Assembly (NCBI GenBank): GCA_000310025.1
Contig: FN649738.1
Span: forward strand, 492,149-556,148
Direction: 5' to 3'
DNA length: 64,000 nt
From: Ectocarpus siliculosus
Taxonomy: Eukaryota; Sar; Phaeophyceae; Ectocarpales; Ectocarpaceae
Of the stretch, positions 12,901 through 25,700 are shown piece after piece (position 1 is the stretch's first letter; the number at the start of each line of letters is the position of its first letter). A model generated the notes under the pieces. The model had not been told where the DNA came from. It saw only the letters and a list, made by a program, of their open reading frames with translations, and searched no databases. The position numbers and the translations under genes are program-made.

Positions 12901-14286
12901 CCTAAGGATACTCAACACATGGTTAATGATATGGTGCAAAGTTTCCAAGGAGAAGAAGACACCATGCAGAAGAGATAACAAACAGCTTCTTGTACGGCGA
13001 CGAGATTGAATGGACAAGAAAAAATGACAGAGAAGCTACCAGCGCGCGGAACAGGGGCATTTTTGTGAACGGCTTTAGCCTAGCGTGAGTATTGCAGGAC
13101 AAGGGTGTGGGGCACCCTGCGCTCGAGGTTCGAGGGCAGCATGCATGCACTCCATCTGATTAGGGGGGGATGTTCGGGTAACCATTCTCAGCACAACAGT
13201 ACCGTGTAAGGAGAAGCTCGCCACTCTCAAGAACGACGGGAACAAGCAATGGCAAGGTGCAGCTACTTTTTCTTTCTGTACATGCGAACGCTCGCCCTTG
13301 GCTTAGAAAAGAAACTACGACGACGCGCATAATCTGCTTGTGGTAAGGTTTCAACATGTATGCGCGATGCACCCAACGAACGTCAGGTGACCATTTTGGG
13401 GAGAAGGCCTTGGTCGAAAAAACACCCCGGACGGCCACCGTGAAAGCCCACGGCCCCCTCAAGTGCGCCGCCCTCAGCATCGCTGGTTTTGAGCGGCTCA
13501 TGGTGAGAAACGTTGAAAACATGGTGGATCACGGAAATATGATACCTGCTGTAGTCTGCTTACAATAACATGTTGATGAAAGCAGATCTGGTTCCGCGTG
13601 TCTCGCTTTCGCACACAATATGTGGCGTTTCGGTGTGCCGAAGGTGTCTTGCAGCTCGGCTTACTTATGGCAGCGCAAAACTTTCGAATAAATACCCTGT
13701 GTTCTCTCTGAACGCGTCGCAAGGAAGAGCGCGGGGTTGGGCCAACAAATATTGCCCGGGGGTTCAATGATCGGGGGACACAAAAGCGACGAATGGAGGT
13801 TGTGGGGTGACGTTCTCATGGCCGTGGTTCACGTTCACACGTTGCCGTATCCGCAATTGAAAATTGAGGATGACGCGAGGAAATAGCTAGAGCCAATGGG
13901 GTAGATAGATCCACATGTGTTGTTGTTTCCTTCGCGCTAATTGCCGGTCCAACCGACCCGGAAGTCTTTGGTGGCCACAGGCCAACTAGCCTAAAGGGCA
14001 TAGACTACACCACGAATACCAAAGATAAAACGAATGTGAATAGGACGGAAAAAAAAATGAGCGTAGGGACAATACACCGGGGTGGAGGAGCGTCAATGTG
14101 TGGCGTTCGATGTCACAGGTACGTGTCGTTGCCTATCTTGTTTCTCAATCTCTGATCCTGGTGTCGGCCTGCCACGGTTCGTCCTTGACAACAAAACAGG
14201 GCCCTTGCGAAGACATCCTTACCACCGCTTACAACAATCCCGCGGATGTAAAGACCGGAAGGCAAACTCCTAGGGGAGGGGCTTGA
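6887..14286 (+). CDS. PKA-type cyclic-nucleotide-binding regulatory subunit
   Basis: Ten exons, all in phase, give 328 residues: 6887-6919, 7531-7629, 8402-8515, 9041-9145, 10519-10629, 11106-11213, 11978-12062, 12528-12656, 13387-13502 and 14200-14286. Order: N-terminus MGAKNSKNEDT (myristoylation-type), Pro-rich linker, inhibitor site RRRRCSVSAEV with Ser35, then KKVVPKTDAQL as in RI/RII subunits. CNB-A follows (phosphate cassette FGELALMYNSPRTATV, Glu140/Arg149), then CNB-B (FGEKALVEKTPRTATV, Glu267/Arg276) and a C-terminal GPCEDIL helix. Such subunits hold the catalytic kinase inactive until nucleotide binds. No dimerization/docking domain and no kinase domain are seen. The stop is TGA at 14284. 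Thr follows the cassette Arg in both sites, as in PKG. The domain exons are firm; the first 11-residue exon rests on its motif and phase only. Confidence 0.85.
7531..7629 (+). other. Inhibitor-site exon of the regulatory subunit
   Basis: An acceptor ACACAACAG precedes VEQGAEPPPSP and the donor AAG|GTGATA follows. The core RRRRCSVSAEV aligns with the RI-alpha pseudosubstrate region (RRRRGAISAEV) but carries Ser at the phospho-acceptor position. It would therefore be an RII-like substrate site that the catalytic subunit can phosphorylate. Confidence 0.8.
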
Positions 14287-16938
14287 CATCCTTGCACGGC
14301 CTTCCTCCTTCAGCTAACCTCTCTAGTCACCACAAGCCTTCTCCACCTCTGCATGGAGAGACCAAACAAACGACTTGCGTGTTGAGGAGTTTCAGTCGCG
14401 GCGGGGGTTGGTGGATGTGCGTCGAAGTGGCGACGGGTGCTGGCTACTATTCTCGCCTGGATGGAGAGCTACTCGCACCCAATACAACGTTGAGAGACAC
14501 CGGGCTGTTTACGGGCATTGATGGCGCCAAGAGGGCTGAAGCTCGGAGGAGGAGTGGCCAGACGTCCGTCATAGCGTAGTACGTGGCAACACGCTAATGT
14601 ATACGCTAGGATACGTGTTACCATGAAGTAGTTGAGCGGACTCCCGCACCGGATTGGGATGGCCATTGTTTCGGTGTGGCGGACGAACGAGCGGTACTCG
14701 TGCCGAAAACGAAAAGGAGCGGCGAGGAGTTTCATGGCGTTCAACATGGGAACCGTGCGTGCGCCCATCTGCCCCATTAAGCAAGGGTTCCCAAGTCATC
14801 CATCTTCGCAACTACGAGCATAGGTTAGAGAGTGGGGAGTGTGCTTTCGTGTGCTAGGCAGGCAAGCGTAGCTTACAAGGTTGTCCATAACGTAGACAGC
14901 GAGTGGTCTTACTCCGTGTGATGGAGTGGGAGAAGCGAGGGAGGAGGGGGGGGTCGGGAATGGGCGCGTCGTACGTACATGGTAGATGGCATCCGGCGGG
15001 CGGTAGAAGGTATTTATTAAATCGAGGATAGCAAACACACCAGTTTTCGTTCTGCAGGGAAAAGCGGTGTGAATATCGCACATCCTCCTTGCCGCGGTGT
15101 CAATGCAGAGCTGCACCTTGCACCGCAGTGGGCCCAAAGGCCCTTTGAAAGTGTTCTCGGTGCTGGTGGTGAAGCAATATATATCATGCCGTGGTTATCG
15201 AGGGAAATGAACATCGTTTTGTCGCTCTTGGATGAATTCCGATTGATCAGATCCGGCGTTTCAACGACAACCAAAATCGCTAGACGACAAGACTGCGCAT
15301 ACAATATAGGAGGGATCACACCAATTCCTGCACACTGAGACACAACGCGACTGTTCGGGGGTGTGATTACATGCATCTAAGTTCTGGGTACATTGCTGCA
15401 TGGATACCCGGGCCTCTCCTTTCTGGTCGGGGACGGAGATCAATCAGAGCCTCTTCGATCGAACATTGTTCAGCTCATTGTAGATCTTCATGACGCTATG
15501 ATAGAAAAGTGTGAAGCGAGAAATCCCCAACCTGCGGTTGAGCTACATAGTAAGCCTAAAGCCCTTCCTTCCCTCACCCCATCTCGGCTCGATATCCCGA
15601 TTTCTGGGCACACTTGTGAACATGCTGCACTGACCATCATTCGCTGACGAAAGCAAGCTTCCCGAGAGTGACAAAGGCAACGGTGATCGATTGTACAGAC
15701 ACCTCGCTGACAAAGGCCTACGCCTTGCCCGGCCTCCTCGGCCTCAAGACACGATTGACCAACCAACCTCCCACGTCCTGCCTTCGTCTAGCCTTGACAC
15801 CTTGCTGCTTGCTTCTCCACCGGTACACAATAATGAATGCACGGAGGAAACCTACTGTGCTATCCCGGGTTCAACGCCCCATCCCATTGACACGAACGGC
15901 GTCCTCCGATACACTGCTGTGCCGCGCCACCTACTAAAACAACGGGCCTATGCATACGATTGTGTGTACTAACCCGATGACTTCGCTTGGACGCCTTCAA
16001 AGTCCGTTGAACGTCGAGACAATCGTCTATTTGCTCAAACTTTCTTCGTCTATTGCAAAAATTGCAACCGCTTTGTTGACACGATTCAGCAGGTACCGTA
16101 GAAAAACTGGTGACCCGCGATTTGTTTTGGCGCGTGTGCGCAAGTGTGCATCACTGCCCCAGATATTCAGCTTCACGGATACGTACAAATAGGACTCCTG
16201 GGGTGCTCTGAGCTGAGCACAGGCACTCGTCAATCGCTTCCGAGAAATACGCCTATTCAGCCCGGCGATAACAAGACACATGCGCAAATGCATGACTTGG
16301 GTTTCCTGCCACAGTCAACCGTTCTCTACCCGCAAAACCCTCGAGCAATGTATTCGGACAGGGCCATTCCTTCAAGCCCAGCGGTGCTTTTGACGTCATG
16401 GGGTGGCGCCCGGCTAAAACCTCCGCAACGACTGGGTACAACGTTTCGCCCGACTTCCGCCTCCCTTGCGACATTTCGAACAAGCGAAAAAAAAATCACT
16501 ACTGTAGCACGGCAACACAATCGTAAGGGTAACGAAATGACAAAAACTGGGGCTGGCCTTTCCAATCAGCCAGTTGCCCGTGGAAGAAAAAGACGACAGA
16601 GAACATGACGTCGCCTGAAATGAACGACCCTGCGAGATCTGTTGGAGGGGTCTTCATATGCTGCTTTCACGCCCAAGCGATACGCATCATGGTGCCGGGA
16701 AGGGTTGGGGCTGGTTGGGAATGGGCGCCCTCCGTCAGCAAGCATACCGGGCCAAATGCGGGGGTCACGTGGTTGTTGAGCGCGCAAGATGCCTAGCGCG
16801 AATTCGACGGTGGCGTCACCGGGCGGCCCAAGCACACCACCGACGACATGCAAATTTTCACACGGCGACACCCCCTGACCTGTTCTTCTGCAAGAGAGCT
16901 GACCCGCGCTCTGCAGCGTCGACCGTGTCTCTCCTCGG
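14287..16938. other. Convergent intergenic region with one coding-like stretch
   Basis: This 2.65-kb stretch lies between the stop of the plus-strand regulatory subunit and the stop of the minus-strand helicase, so it should contain both 3' UTRs. Only 15393-15972 looks coding (next entry); otherwise nothing is recognised. A minus-strand open frame at 16566-17141 is a shadow of the helicase's last exon and its 3' flank. Confidence 0.5.
15393..15972 (+). pseudogene. Decayed-looking coding stretch of unknown identity
   Basis: Two neighbouring plus-strand open segments have protein-like composition: the first has NIVQLIVDLHDAMIEKCEA, the second RLYRHLADKGLRLA and a C-terminus LLKQRAYAYDCVY before a stop at 15970. 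Together they look like parts of one interrupted coding region. No family is recognised, and no promoter or splice context ties them to a neighbour. This could be a gene relic, a mobile-element remnant or chance. Confidence 0.3.
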
Positions 16939-19900
16939 TCAGTCGAAGACCGTGTGGAAGTCGAGCTTCGTCGCGACGTTCTCCCGAGCCACTGCCCCCC
17001 CCGCAACGCCCACGTCCTCGGCACGGCCACCGCTTCCGCCTCCTCCGCCGCCGCTGCACCCCGCCGAGAGGTGTCCCGCAGGAGCACTAGCATCGCCATC
17101 TGCGGCCGTGGGTCTTGTTTCTGGCGTTTGGGCACGGGCATCCATCCTTGTCGGGCCCCTTGTGACCTCTACTCCCGCTCCTCGTGGGCCGAAGGCTTTG
17201 TTGCCGTGGGTGATGTTGATGTCGCCTCGATACGCGGTTGTTGGATGCTGGCCAAACCAACCCCCGCCGTCTTCCTGCATCTGCTCGCCCCTGCGCACGG
17301 CACCGCCAGCCGCCCCATTGCTCTGAAATCTGCGTCGTCCTTCCTCCGTTCCTTGCGGCCATCCGCGCCCGGGACCTCCCGCCGCCGCCCCCCTTCCACC
17401 GTATGCTCCGCCGGCTTGGCTTCCGGCCATTCTAGAACCAGCCAAAGGGGGAGCTGAAACCCCTTGCCTCGACTGGGCCCGTTGATCTCCACCCCTCCGG
17501 GAAACGGTCGCGCTGATCGGAGCGGTTGACGCCGAGGTCAGAGGAGAAGCATGAAACCCGCGAGAGTTTGGAGTCACCGTTGATGCTCCCCCCACACCTG
17601 CCTCCTCCCCTCCGCGCCCGCTCCCGCGGCCGTCCGTGACCCCGCGCTTCGTCGACGGGGGTAACGACGAATTTGGGTACGGTTCACTGTACTGAGATGC
17701 CGCCTCATTCCGCCCAACGGCGGCGGGAAACGTGGTTGGTCGCCAGGACGACGTAGGTGCGCCTGACCCTACCGGCTGATTCGGGCCAAACCTATTGCCG
17801 TCGGCCAATGTCGCCATCGCCGGTTTCCGAGTTTCCAGGTTGGCTCCTTTTTTCTAATGATAACCAGGCGACGAGGATATAGGAGAGTTTCGTCAGGATG
17901 ACGGGGTAAGGGAGTATTGGGAGATATTCCAGCATGGAGATACGGGTGAAGGGACGGCACGGGAATTGGTTGATGTGAGCGTGGTGATTGGTCGCTCTGG
18001 TTGGCTCGGGGTGACGCCCGGACTAGCGTATCGATTTAGGCAGTATCCGCGTTGTTCTGGACGGGATTTGAATCCAACATGGCAGACCAGCAAGCCATAC
18101 CGCATTCCCGAAATCGTATTTGGCGAGTCTTACCGAGTGCGCTACGTCTCCTCGGTCGAAGAAGCTGCTGGTGTTTGCCCCAGCCTTCCAGCCCCGACCA
18201 CCTCCACCACCACCGCTAGACCCCGACGCCGCCCCACCGTACCCCCCGATAGGAGAGGAAAGCGGAGACGGATCGCGCACCCCCGCATCATGGTCGCCTC
18301 CTCCCCTTGTGCCACGAGTTATGAAGCGGTTCCTGTCTACATCTTCCTGTTGTACTCCTGCCCCTCCCAACGCCCATTCATCTCCAGGGGGCTCGCCCAC
18401 CGCCACCGCTCGCCCCACCCCTGGGACAGCATGGCGGCCCTTGCCTTGCTGCCTCGAAACGTCACCCCACGACCGGGCCGCTGGCGGCCGCCCGCTTCTC
18501 GCGCTAGGTGTGTGAGAGCTTGCCGCGGTGAGAGGTGGATGCATGACACGTTCCGGAGGCTGCTTGTGCGTCAACGGAAGCGGGTGCTCGATTGCGACCT
18601 GCCCGACGCCGGCGCCGGCGCCGCGGGCGGCGTGGTCTCCTACCCAATCGTTCCCGCTCGTATTTGCGCGCTGTTCCCACGACTGCCCGGCATCCAAAGC
18701 GTCCTGCTGGCGCGGTGGCTGCGGCTCGTACGCAAATGAAGAAAATTCGATGGCCTTCTCCTGCTGCTGCTGCTGCGGCTGCTGCTTCTGAAGCTGCTGG
18801 AAATGAGGGAGTAGAGGTTGCTGTGCCTGCTATACGGTAAGTCCGTACGGTAAACGCCTTGTTGGTTTTGGAAAAGGTTGTTCCAGTTGGCAAGGTGTGT
18901 AAGAGGTGCTGCTATCGTACTTTTCGAAGTAGAGGTGTCGATGATAGTATGCTGGAATGATGGAGATAGCAATACGGCGAAAACATCGTGGGTATTCCGA
19001 AATAGATTTCCGGGTTAGTTACTGCAGTCAATCTGTGCTCGAGGTAGGCCCGTCACGCTTCTTGAGCGCTCACGACGTGTTTCCGCACGGTACTGGCGCG
19101 TCAACCATTTTTTCATCACCTCAGGAGATCCCGCCGTCAAGTCGTAGGACTCGGAGAAAAGCTCGACCGCGGGGCCCCCGCCAGAACCCTGGCCAACATC
19201 CAGGGCCGAAGTGCTGGTGTTTCCCCGTCGACCGACCGAAACTCTCCTCGAGTTAGATGCGAGGACAAAAAATAGGCAACAGGCTTGAACAGGCCGCTAA
19301 ATACGGGATTGTGTTGACGTGGATCGGACAGTTCGACGAACGGCAATATCTACACACTGGCGGAAATGCCACGGCAGAGTTAGAGCCTGTTCCACCCCGA
19401 TGGGTATGGAGTACTCGGCCTTAACTTGCACGTAGAGACCACGTAACAACGCATGTGCTTTTCTCAATTGCGATGCTACGGTGACTCTTGCACGTGTCTT
19501 GTGCGGGGGATACGTGTCATCGCAGTGGGCAAGGGGCCAACACTGGACAAAACTGCATCCACACCGAAACACTGAAACACCAAGAGGAATATATCCATAC
19601 CAAGGCCCATCTACCGTATGCCACTTTTTGTATAGACCGGCGACAATGTTGGTGACAACTCAATTTGACATCGCACAACTAGAAACCGAGCATCGAACAC
19701 GAACGCAAACCTGCTCGAAGCACTTCCGCCGGGCGCTGCAAACCCGGCCGACAGCCACCGCGGACCCATGTTGGCAATAGTTCCAGGAAACGGGGACGAG
19801 GAGTTGCTACCGTTTCGCCCGAGGCGGTCCACTTCCACGCTTGAGGACATGTTCAGCTCGGACCTTGGCGCGATTACACCGGGGGAACGAAAGAAGCGGG

Positions 19901-22759
19901 TTGTGTTTGGGGGACGCCTTGTTGGAGAGTATCCGTGAACCCTAACAGGTGGTCTGTGAGTCTCGGGTCATGGCGGTTCATCACACGGGGGTTCGGAGAT
20001 AGGAAAGCGATTGGAAAACGCTTCCGCTTTCGTTGTAGCACATGAAATTTACTCTGATGAGGCGACCGACGGTGTGTTTCCGAGTAAACCGTATGAACAA
20101 CAGGAGCACACCGCCATTGCGTGGAAAAACACTGCCAGTGGTACCAACGCTTAATGTCGCCAACCGACACGGATCAACCTTCAGCAGTTATGGTTGATGC
20201 AAACGACGATATTGCATCAACCGATCTCGCAGAAATTCGCGGAAACACGTTGTTGACGTAGGCACAACCCCCAAACTTACGATAGTTGGTGGGGGAATAA
20301 GATATTTTCCGGACCTTTATTACCACCCAAGTGGGCAATTGCTGTTCGGAAGCAATCTGACGCGCACACATTTCGCAGGCAGAACGCTGATGCTCATCAC
20401 ACCAACGCCAGCAGCAGGCGACATGTACCACAACAACGCCGTCCAGTATGGCGAAACTCCGCAAACAAGCAATCAGAAGAACGTTGTTCCCCGACCCGGC
20501 CCCGAAAACAAATAGTTCAACTCGCGTATTTCCTCACCCTTTTTGCCTAAGCACAGTTCTCATCGCCGTCCCGTCCGGGTGATACGTCCCGATGCTCGAG
20601 CAAGTCACGCTCCCGCTGCCTCTGCCCTTCGACCCCCACGTTCGGCCGTTACCATTGGTGAGCTGCTTGGCCGGCGTACTCGTGCCGGCGGTGTCGCTCT
20701 CGGCCTTGCGCTACGGTGAGAGACAAAACGCAACCGAGAATGGTTGCCGTGACAATTCGCCCGAAATCCTCCTAGGTCGTTGTTGCTTCTTGCACGGCAA
20801 CGAACGTCGAGCGGTTTAACCCCGTAGTTGTATTCTGCAGGGCGGTCTACACTCCATTGTAAACGCATCGAGGAACGGTCCGAGCAGTGGATCGGACAAA
20901 CTTGAACCTAGACACCAAAACGTTCAACTTGACCCCTCTCGGGCACCTTCGTATATTAGAAACCTGGAAGCACGGCGTTCTACGTCGACATGCACGAGAA
21001 CAACAAGATGGAATCTACATGATTGTTGACACAGCGGTTGACTGCGGTGGGACAGCCTTCCCGGGTAAGCGCGTTTTGGGGAAAGCATGCGCAGCTTTAT
21101 TGAAATTGCGCATGGGCGACTGAAAGGGTCGTGCGTAAAAAACAGATGGGCCTCTGAGTTATCACAGTGCTGCTGAGCTCCCCGTGGGGGGGTGCAGTTG
21201 GGCCAGTGTTGGCGATGGGCACCTAACTGTCGATCGTCTTCAAATTGCGGGCCACTCCTTCAAATCGTTGGAATCAAAACTAGCTCGAGCCATGCCCTTG
21301 GCACACGATACCCCCCGCAAACACACGTGCCCATACAAAGCACTGCCCCATCAGACACAGAACAATTGATCGAGGGGTATTGCTTCACCTTGGCCGGCCT
21401 TCCGGGAGCCGGGGGAATACCGAGATCATCCCCGGCGTCAGACACACCAATCGCCCCTAGCTCCCCCCGGTTCATTCCCTCCGAGGGCTTTGCTTTGGCA
21501 GCGCCGCCACCTCCAGCACCACCCCTGCCAGCTGCTCTCGCTCGTTTCCTAATAGGTCGAACGGTTGTGTTGTGGTTATGTCGTTTGCGTATGAGACAAA
21601 AGTGGGTGCATGGACAGAGGTGAAGCCCTCCTACAAGATAAGACGACATGTCGGAGCTTGCATATCAAGGGCCCGAGTCGAACCCTAATGCCATGTAATC
21701 TGGCGCTATGCTATTGCAACGGCATGAACACCAACACCATTATAAGCCACAAGAAACATTGGAAACAACACCAACGCTGATACGGAAATAACCGACACCG
21801 ATATCGTCATCAACGAACAACAAACCCAGCACCAATGATGACGCCAGAATCGACAGCCATCACTGCCACCCGCGACAACTACAGGCAGTATTCAGCAGCC
21901 CATCCCCCATGCAAGCCAGATCAGCGTGTGGTCTTGCCTGGCAGACTCAGACAGCGCCGCGGCCTTGAACGACGACGCCAGGTCCAGCTGCCGCTCGCCT
22001 TCCGACCCAACCCCAACACCAGCCCGCCCTTTTCCTTTTCCCTTTCCTTTCCCGCGGCCAGCACCGGCACCACCGCTCTTTCCACCCCTGCTTCTCTTGG
22101 CCCCAGAGCTCCCCCTCTCGCCGGTAGAATGTCCGCCCGCCGGTTTCTTCCGGGTGGTTTTGTCGTTCGTTTCCCAGTCCAACCAGCCTGCCCTGTCCGA
22201 GGCAGGTGCCGACTCATCTACCGGGTCCGCCCCATCCTGTGGAAATCCGTACAAGTGAGTGGCAAAATCGTGCCATGTGTAGCAAGTGGGATAGAACGAT
22301 TGTGAGCATCCCTGATACGCAGGAAGGTTGGGGGGTAGTGGGTAGGCGAGATCGGGTGTGAAGGGCGAGGTGTTGTATTCGTACATCCCAGATGGTGGCT
22401 GCGAAGGAGGAATTCAGTGACTGCCTTAGACCGAAACGGACATGGGCGGGACACCTCACTTCGGTTTCAACATTGAACTTGTTGAATACACAGTCAAAGA
22501 TTGTACGAGAACGAGCTAGAGGCCCGTCGTGGAAGCCGAGGAAGAGGTTTCCTCCACACAGACTCATTATTATCCCCGATACAATATATATGCGGAACAC
22601 GGCGCGCGTTGCGCAGAAGAAGGCGTTGTGTTTGCTTTTCTGTCTCTTACCTCCTCGTCCTGGGCGTCCTGGTTTGCCGAACGCCGCGCGTTCTGTGACC
22701 AGATCGCGCGAAGATCCGCTACGCTCGCGAAACGGCTGTCTAGGCTGGATGGCTTTATC
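16939..22759 (-). other. HFM1: HFM1 exons 24-31: long disordered C-terminal tail
   Basis: Exons: 22759-22651, 22398-21938, 21548-21389, 20710-20538, 19863-19711, 19246-19120, 18820-18134 and 17853-16939. All borders are phase-compatible with exon 23, so this is one gene and not a neighbour. The tail is rich in Gly, Ser, Pro, Gln, Arg and Lys: a Gly/Lys ladder (GRGKGKGKGKG), a Gln run, Gly-rich repeats, and a final KLDFHTVFD before TGA. Aromatic patches such as WLDWETNDK and KAIEFSSFAYEPQ stand out as possible docking peptides. The last two exons (687 and 915 nt) are much longer than the others. The exon 25 donor is GC (GCCAG|GCAAGA). Expression should be checked because low-complexity frames can mislead. 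Confidence 0.75.
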
Positions 22760-25700
22760 CTGCAAGTGTTTGTTGAGCGAAGAATACAACACAAAGATCG
22801 AGTATGAAGGTATCCCAGGTAGGCACAGGTATCCTATAACGGCAACAAAGATGTGTCCCATGGTTTGTGCGAATGTAGACTATGTAGTCTATGACCAAAC
22901 AAAACGTGTGTACGTTAACGGTTGCACCAAATCTAGACGAAACGGGGAGGGCTCATTGCATTAGTTCCGGGAAAGCGAGTCGTGGAGATGAAAAGATGGC
23001 GAAATGAGCGAAGAGTTGTAACTTGGTTTGCTTGGCTGCGTTGCACTAATGTTCGGAGAAGTAAACCAGCATCACACACACGCACATAGACTCGCACACG
23101 CGACCTATGGAAGAAAGCAAGAAAATATATTAATTCAACCTTATTGGTAAAAAACGCAGTCCATCTTATATCACACGGAGACAAGATAGCGACATGGTTG
23201 CCACCTGAACGTTCTCGAGGGGAGATGAGAAACCTAAAACAGAGTTCTATGTTGTTGTCATGACCCCATCACCTGACATCTGCAACGTCCATGCCGCACA
23301 CCCCGGAGCAGATGAGCCAGAGGTGAATAGTAACGTCCTTCTCGATGGCCTCGACAGGGAGGGTGGCGCTGTGCATGCCCTCCATGTTGATCTTTCGGAA
23401 GAGCATCAGAGGCGAGGATGATAAAGGCGGTTCCTGTTGTAGCCGCGGCCGGCCGGCCCCAACACGCACGGCAAGGCGTGCGGCAAAGCGTTGCCGAGGG
23501 TCAATTGAGTGAGAGAGAATAACACTAAAACTCCACACGTAAACCCCTATTGTATGAAGCTCTCATCTAAAGACTTCCCTCTACGTGAGCATGCGCACGT
23601 CGTGCGGAGAGCATGATCACCGCAGTGGAATACGTGGCGAGCACGACAAGGTTGACGAAAACTACCAACCCGATTATGATTACGCCAGGTACAACCTATT
23701 TGATTAAGTACGGCATGCTTCCAACTTCTCCGACCCGAAGATATTGAGCGACAGGTGAAAACAGTCAATATTCCTCAAACATCTTCCCACGCACTGTCTC
23801 GACCGAAGGGTCCGAAAAAGCGCCGGCAGAACCCGAAAGAGGCGGTTTCGCTTCCGCGACCGCCCCATCTTTCCCGTTGGAACCGTTTGACGCCTGCGCA
23901 TCGCCATCTTCAACCGCTTCCTGAGAAGAGCCACGTGCGAAAGGACAGGGGCGTTCGGGGTATTCCTTCGCAAAGCATGGTAACAGCCTTCAGACCATCG
24001 TTCTTCGCGTCGCCACAAAGGTGGGACGCAGGGCGTCAGGTGCCTAGCTTTGCCGCGTCACCCGAATAAGTATGTTCGGACACGTGCGTAGAGCGTCGTG
24101 AAACATGAAACAGGCGTCTCGTTAAAAATATTTCGCCTACGTACCTGCGCTACGTTGTGATAACGAACACACATCGAGATAAACCTCTCGTTGCCTTGTG
24201 TTCTATTCGGTTGTGCAAGTCCCATGATATGAACGCGACGGTTGAGTTGATTGGCAGTTTTTTTTTGCTTGTTGCCTTCCAAGCTCCCTGCCGGTGGCTG
24301 GGAGAGTAGACCTGGCGCAGCCATTCAGAACGACCGACGAACGCGTGCAGAAAGCCCACCTGCGTCCTCCCTTGATTCTAACGACAACAATAGCACCATC
24401 AACTGCGTAAGTTCGCTCTCGCTGGACTCATCAGTGCTGAGAAGGGCGAAGAAAGCACAAGGTGGAGAATCAAGACACGTATATCTAATGAGAAAACAAC
24501 ACAATATCGCCACCATCACAACAATCGCCGAGACGAAAGCATCCGACACCACCACAAATATTTTTAACAGTGACAACCAACACGTATCGTCTGTACCATC
24601 GACAGCATACAATGCTGTACAACACCTGGCCGTCGTAGTACACGAGAAGTTGGAAGTTGGTGTCGTTCCGCCTCCAGCCAGTCGGTGGGGGGGCATACGC
24701 ATCGTCGGGGGGCTCAATGTACCCGTCAGAGAATGGGTCCGTTGTCTGGAACGCCGGTTCGACTCGAACCTGACCGAGAAACCGCAACAAAGCCAAAGCG
24801 TGATTGCAAATGTCCACTGGCCGTTCTCAGTCAGCAGCGCAACGCAGTCCACGACGCGTGCATATGCGTCAGCCTACAATAATAACGGGTTTCCATCTAG
24901 GTGACAAATTGTTCCCGCTGTACACAAACCTAATCCGTGTCGCCCCCCTCCATCAATTTCTATTTTTGAGAGTTGTGACGTTGGCTCGACTTGGTGGTTG
25001 TTGAGGCTTCAACTCCACTGCCCTTGGTACCGCAGAATTAGGCCGGAACTGGCTTGATCACCTGGAGTTCCTGCCTCCCGTCACCCATCTGCTGACGCGA
25101 CACGCTGGCTGTCAGAGCCCTCGTCAGCAGCTGTAGAGCGGCGTGGCGAATGCCTGTGAGGTTCAAGGTTGACCAACAGCAAGCAAGCCATATCTCACGT
25201 AACAACATTGCACGAGCTGTTTTGGCAGAAAATGTGGTCGTGGTGAAGGGGTCAAAGCGACTGAAGATCTTTCAAGTGTTCCCTGTTACCGTGCTACCGA
25301 GGCTTGCACCAAAAGGGTATCAAGAGGGAACCGAGGCAAAGTTGGTTGGAGTTGGAAAATGAACATGTTGCTGAAGTTCCGTATTTCAAGAGAATAGTCA
25401 ACATGAGACTAGCGATGCTCTCGACACGAGAGAACGACAGGTCTTCTGTGTCCACCTGGAACGATCGGGTCTCCCTGATGAAGTGTGCTGGTGGACACCC
25501 GTGAGCACAACTTTCTTCTGAACATACGGCTTGAGCTTATTGTTTCATCGCTATTGGTCGTTGTTTCTGACAGAGAGGGGGTCGGACGAATTATGAAGTC
25601 ACCTAGAGCGAGAACAGGTTGCAACTTCGTACAACGTGGTCACTGCACGCCGTATGATGTACGTATGTATGTAGGGATGTTTGCTCAATTAACCGTGGGG

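Noticed and set aside
16566-17141. 191-codon minus-strand frame
   Set aside because: It is an out-of-frame shadow of HFM1 exon 31 running past its stop codon.
21892-22398. Separate Gly/Lys-rich gene downstream of HFM1 starting with MYEYNTSPF
   Set aside because: A good acceptor (CTTCGCAG) precedes it, and phases match exon 24 and exon 23 of HFM1, so it is better read as part of the HFM1 tail.
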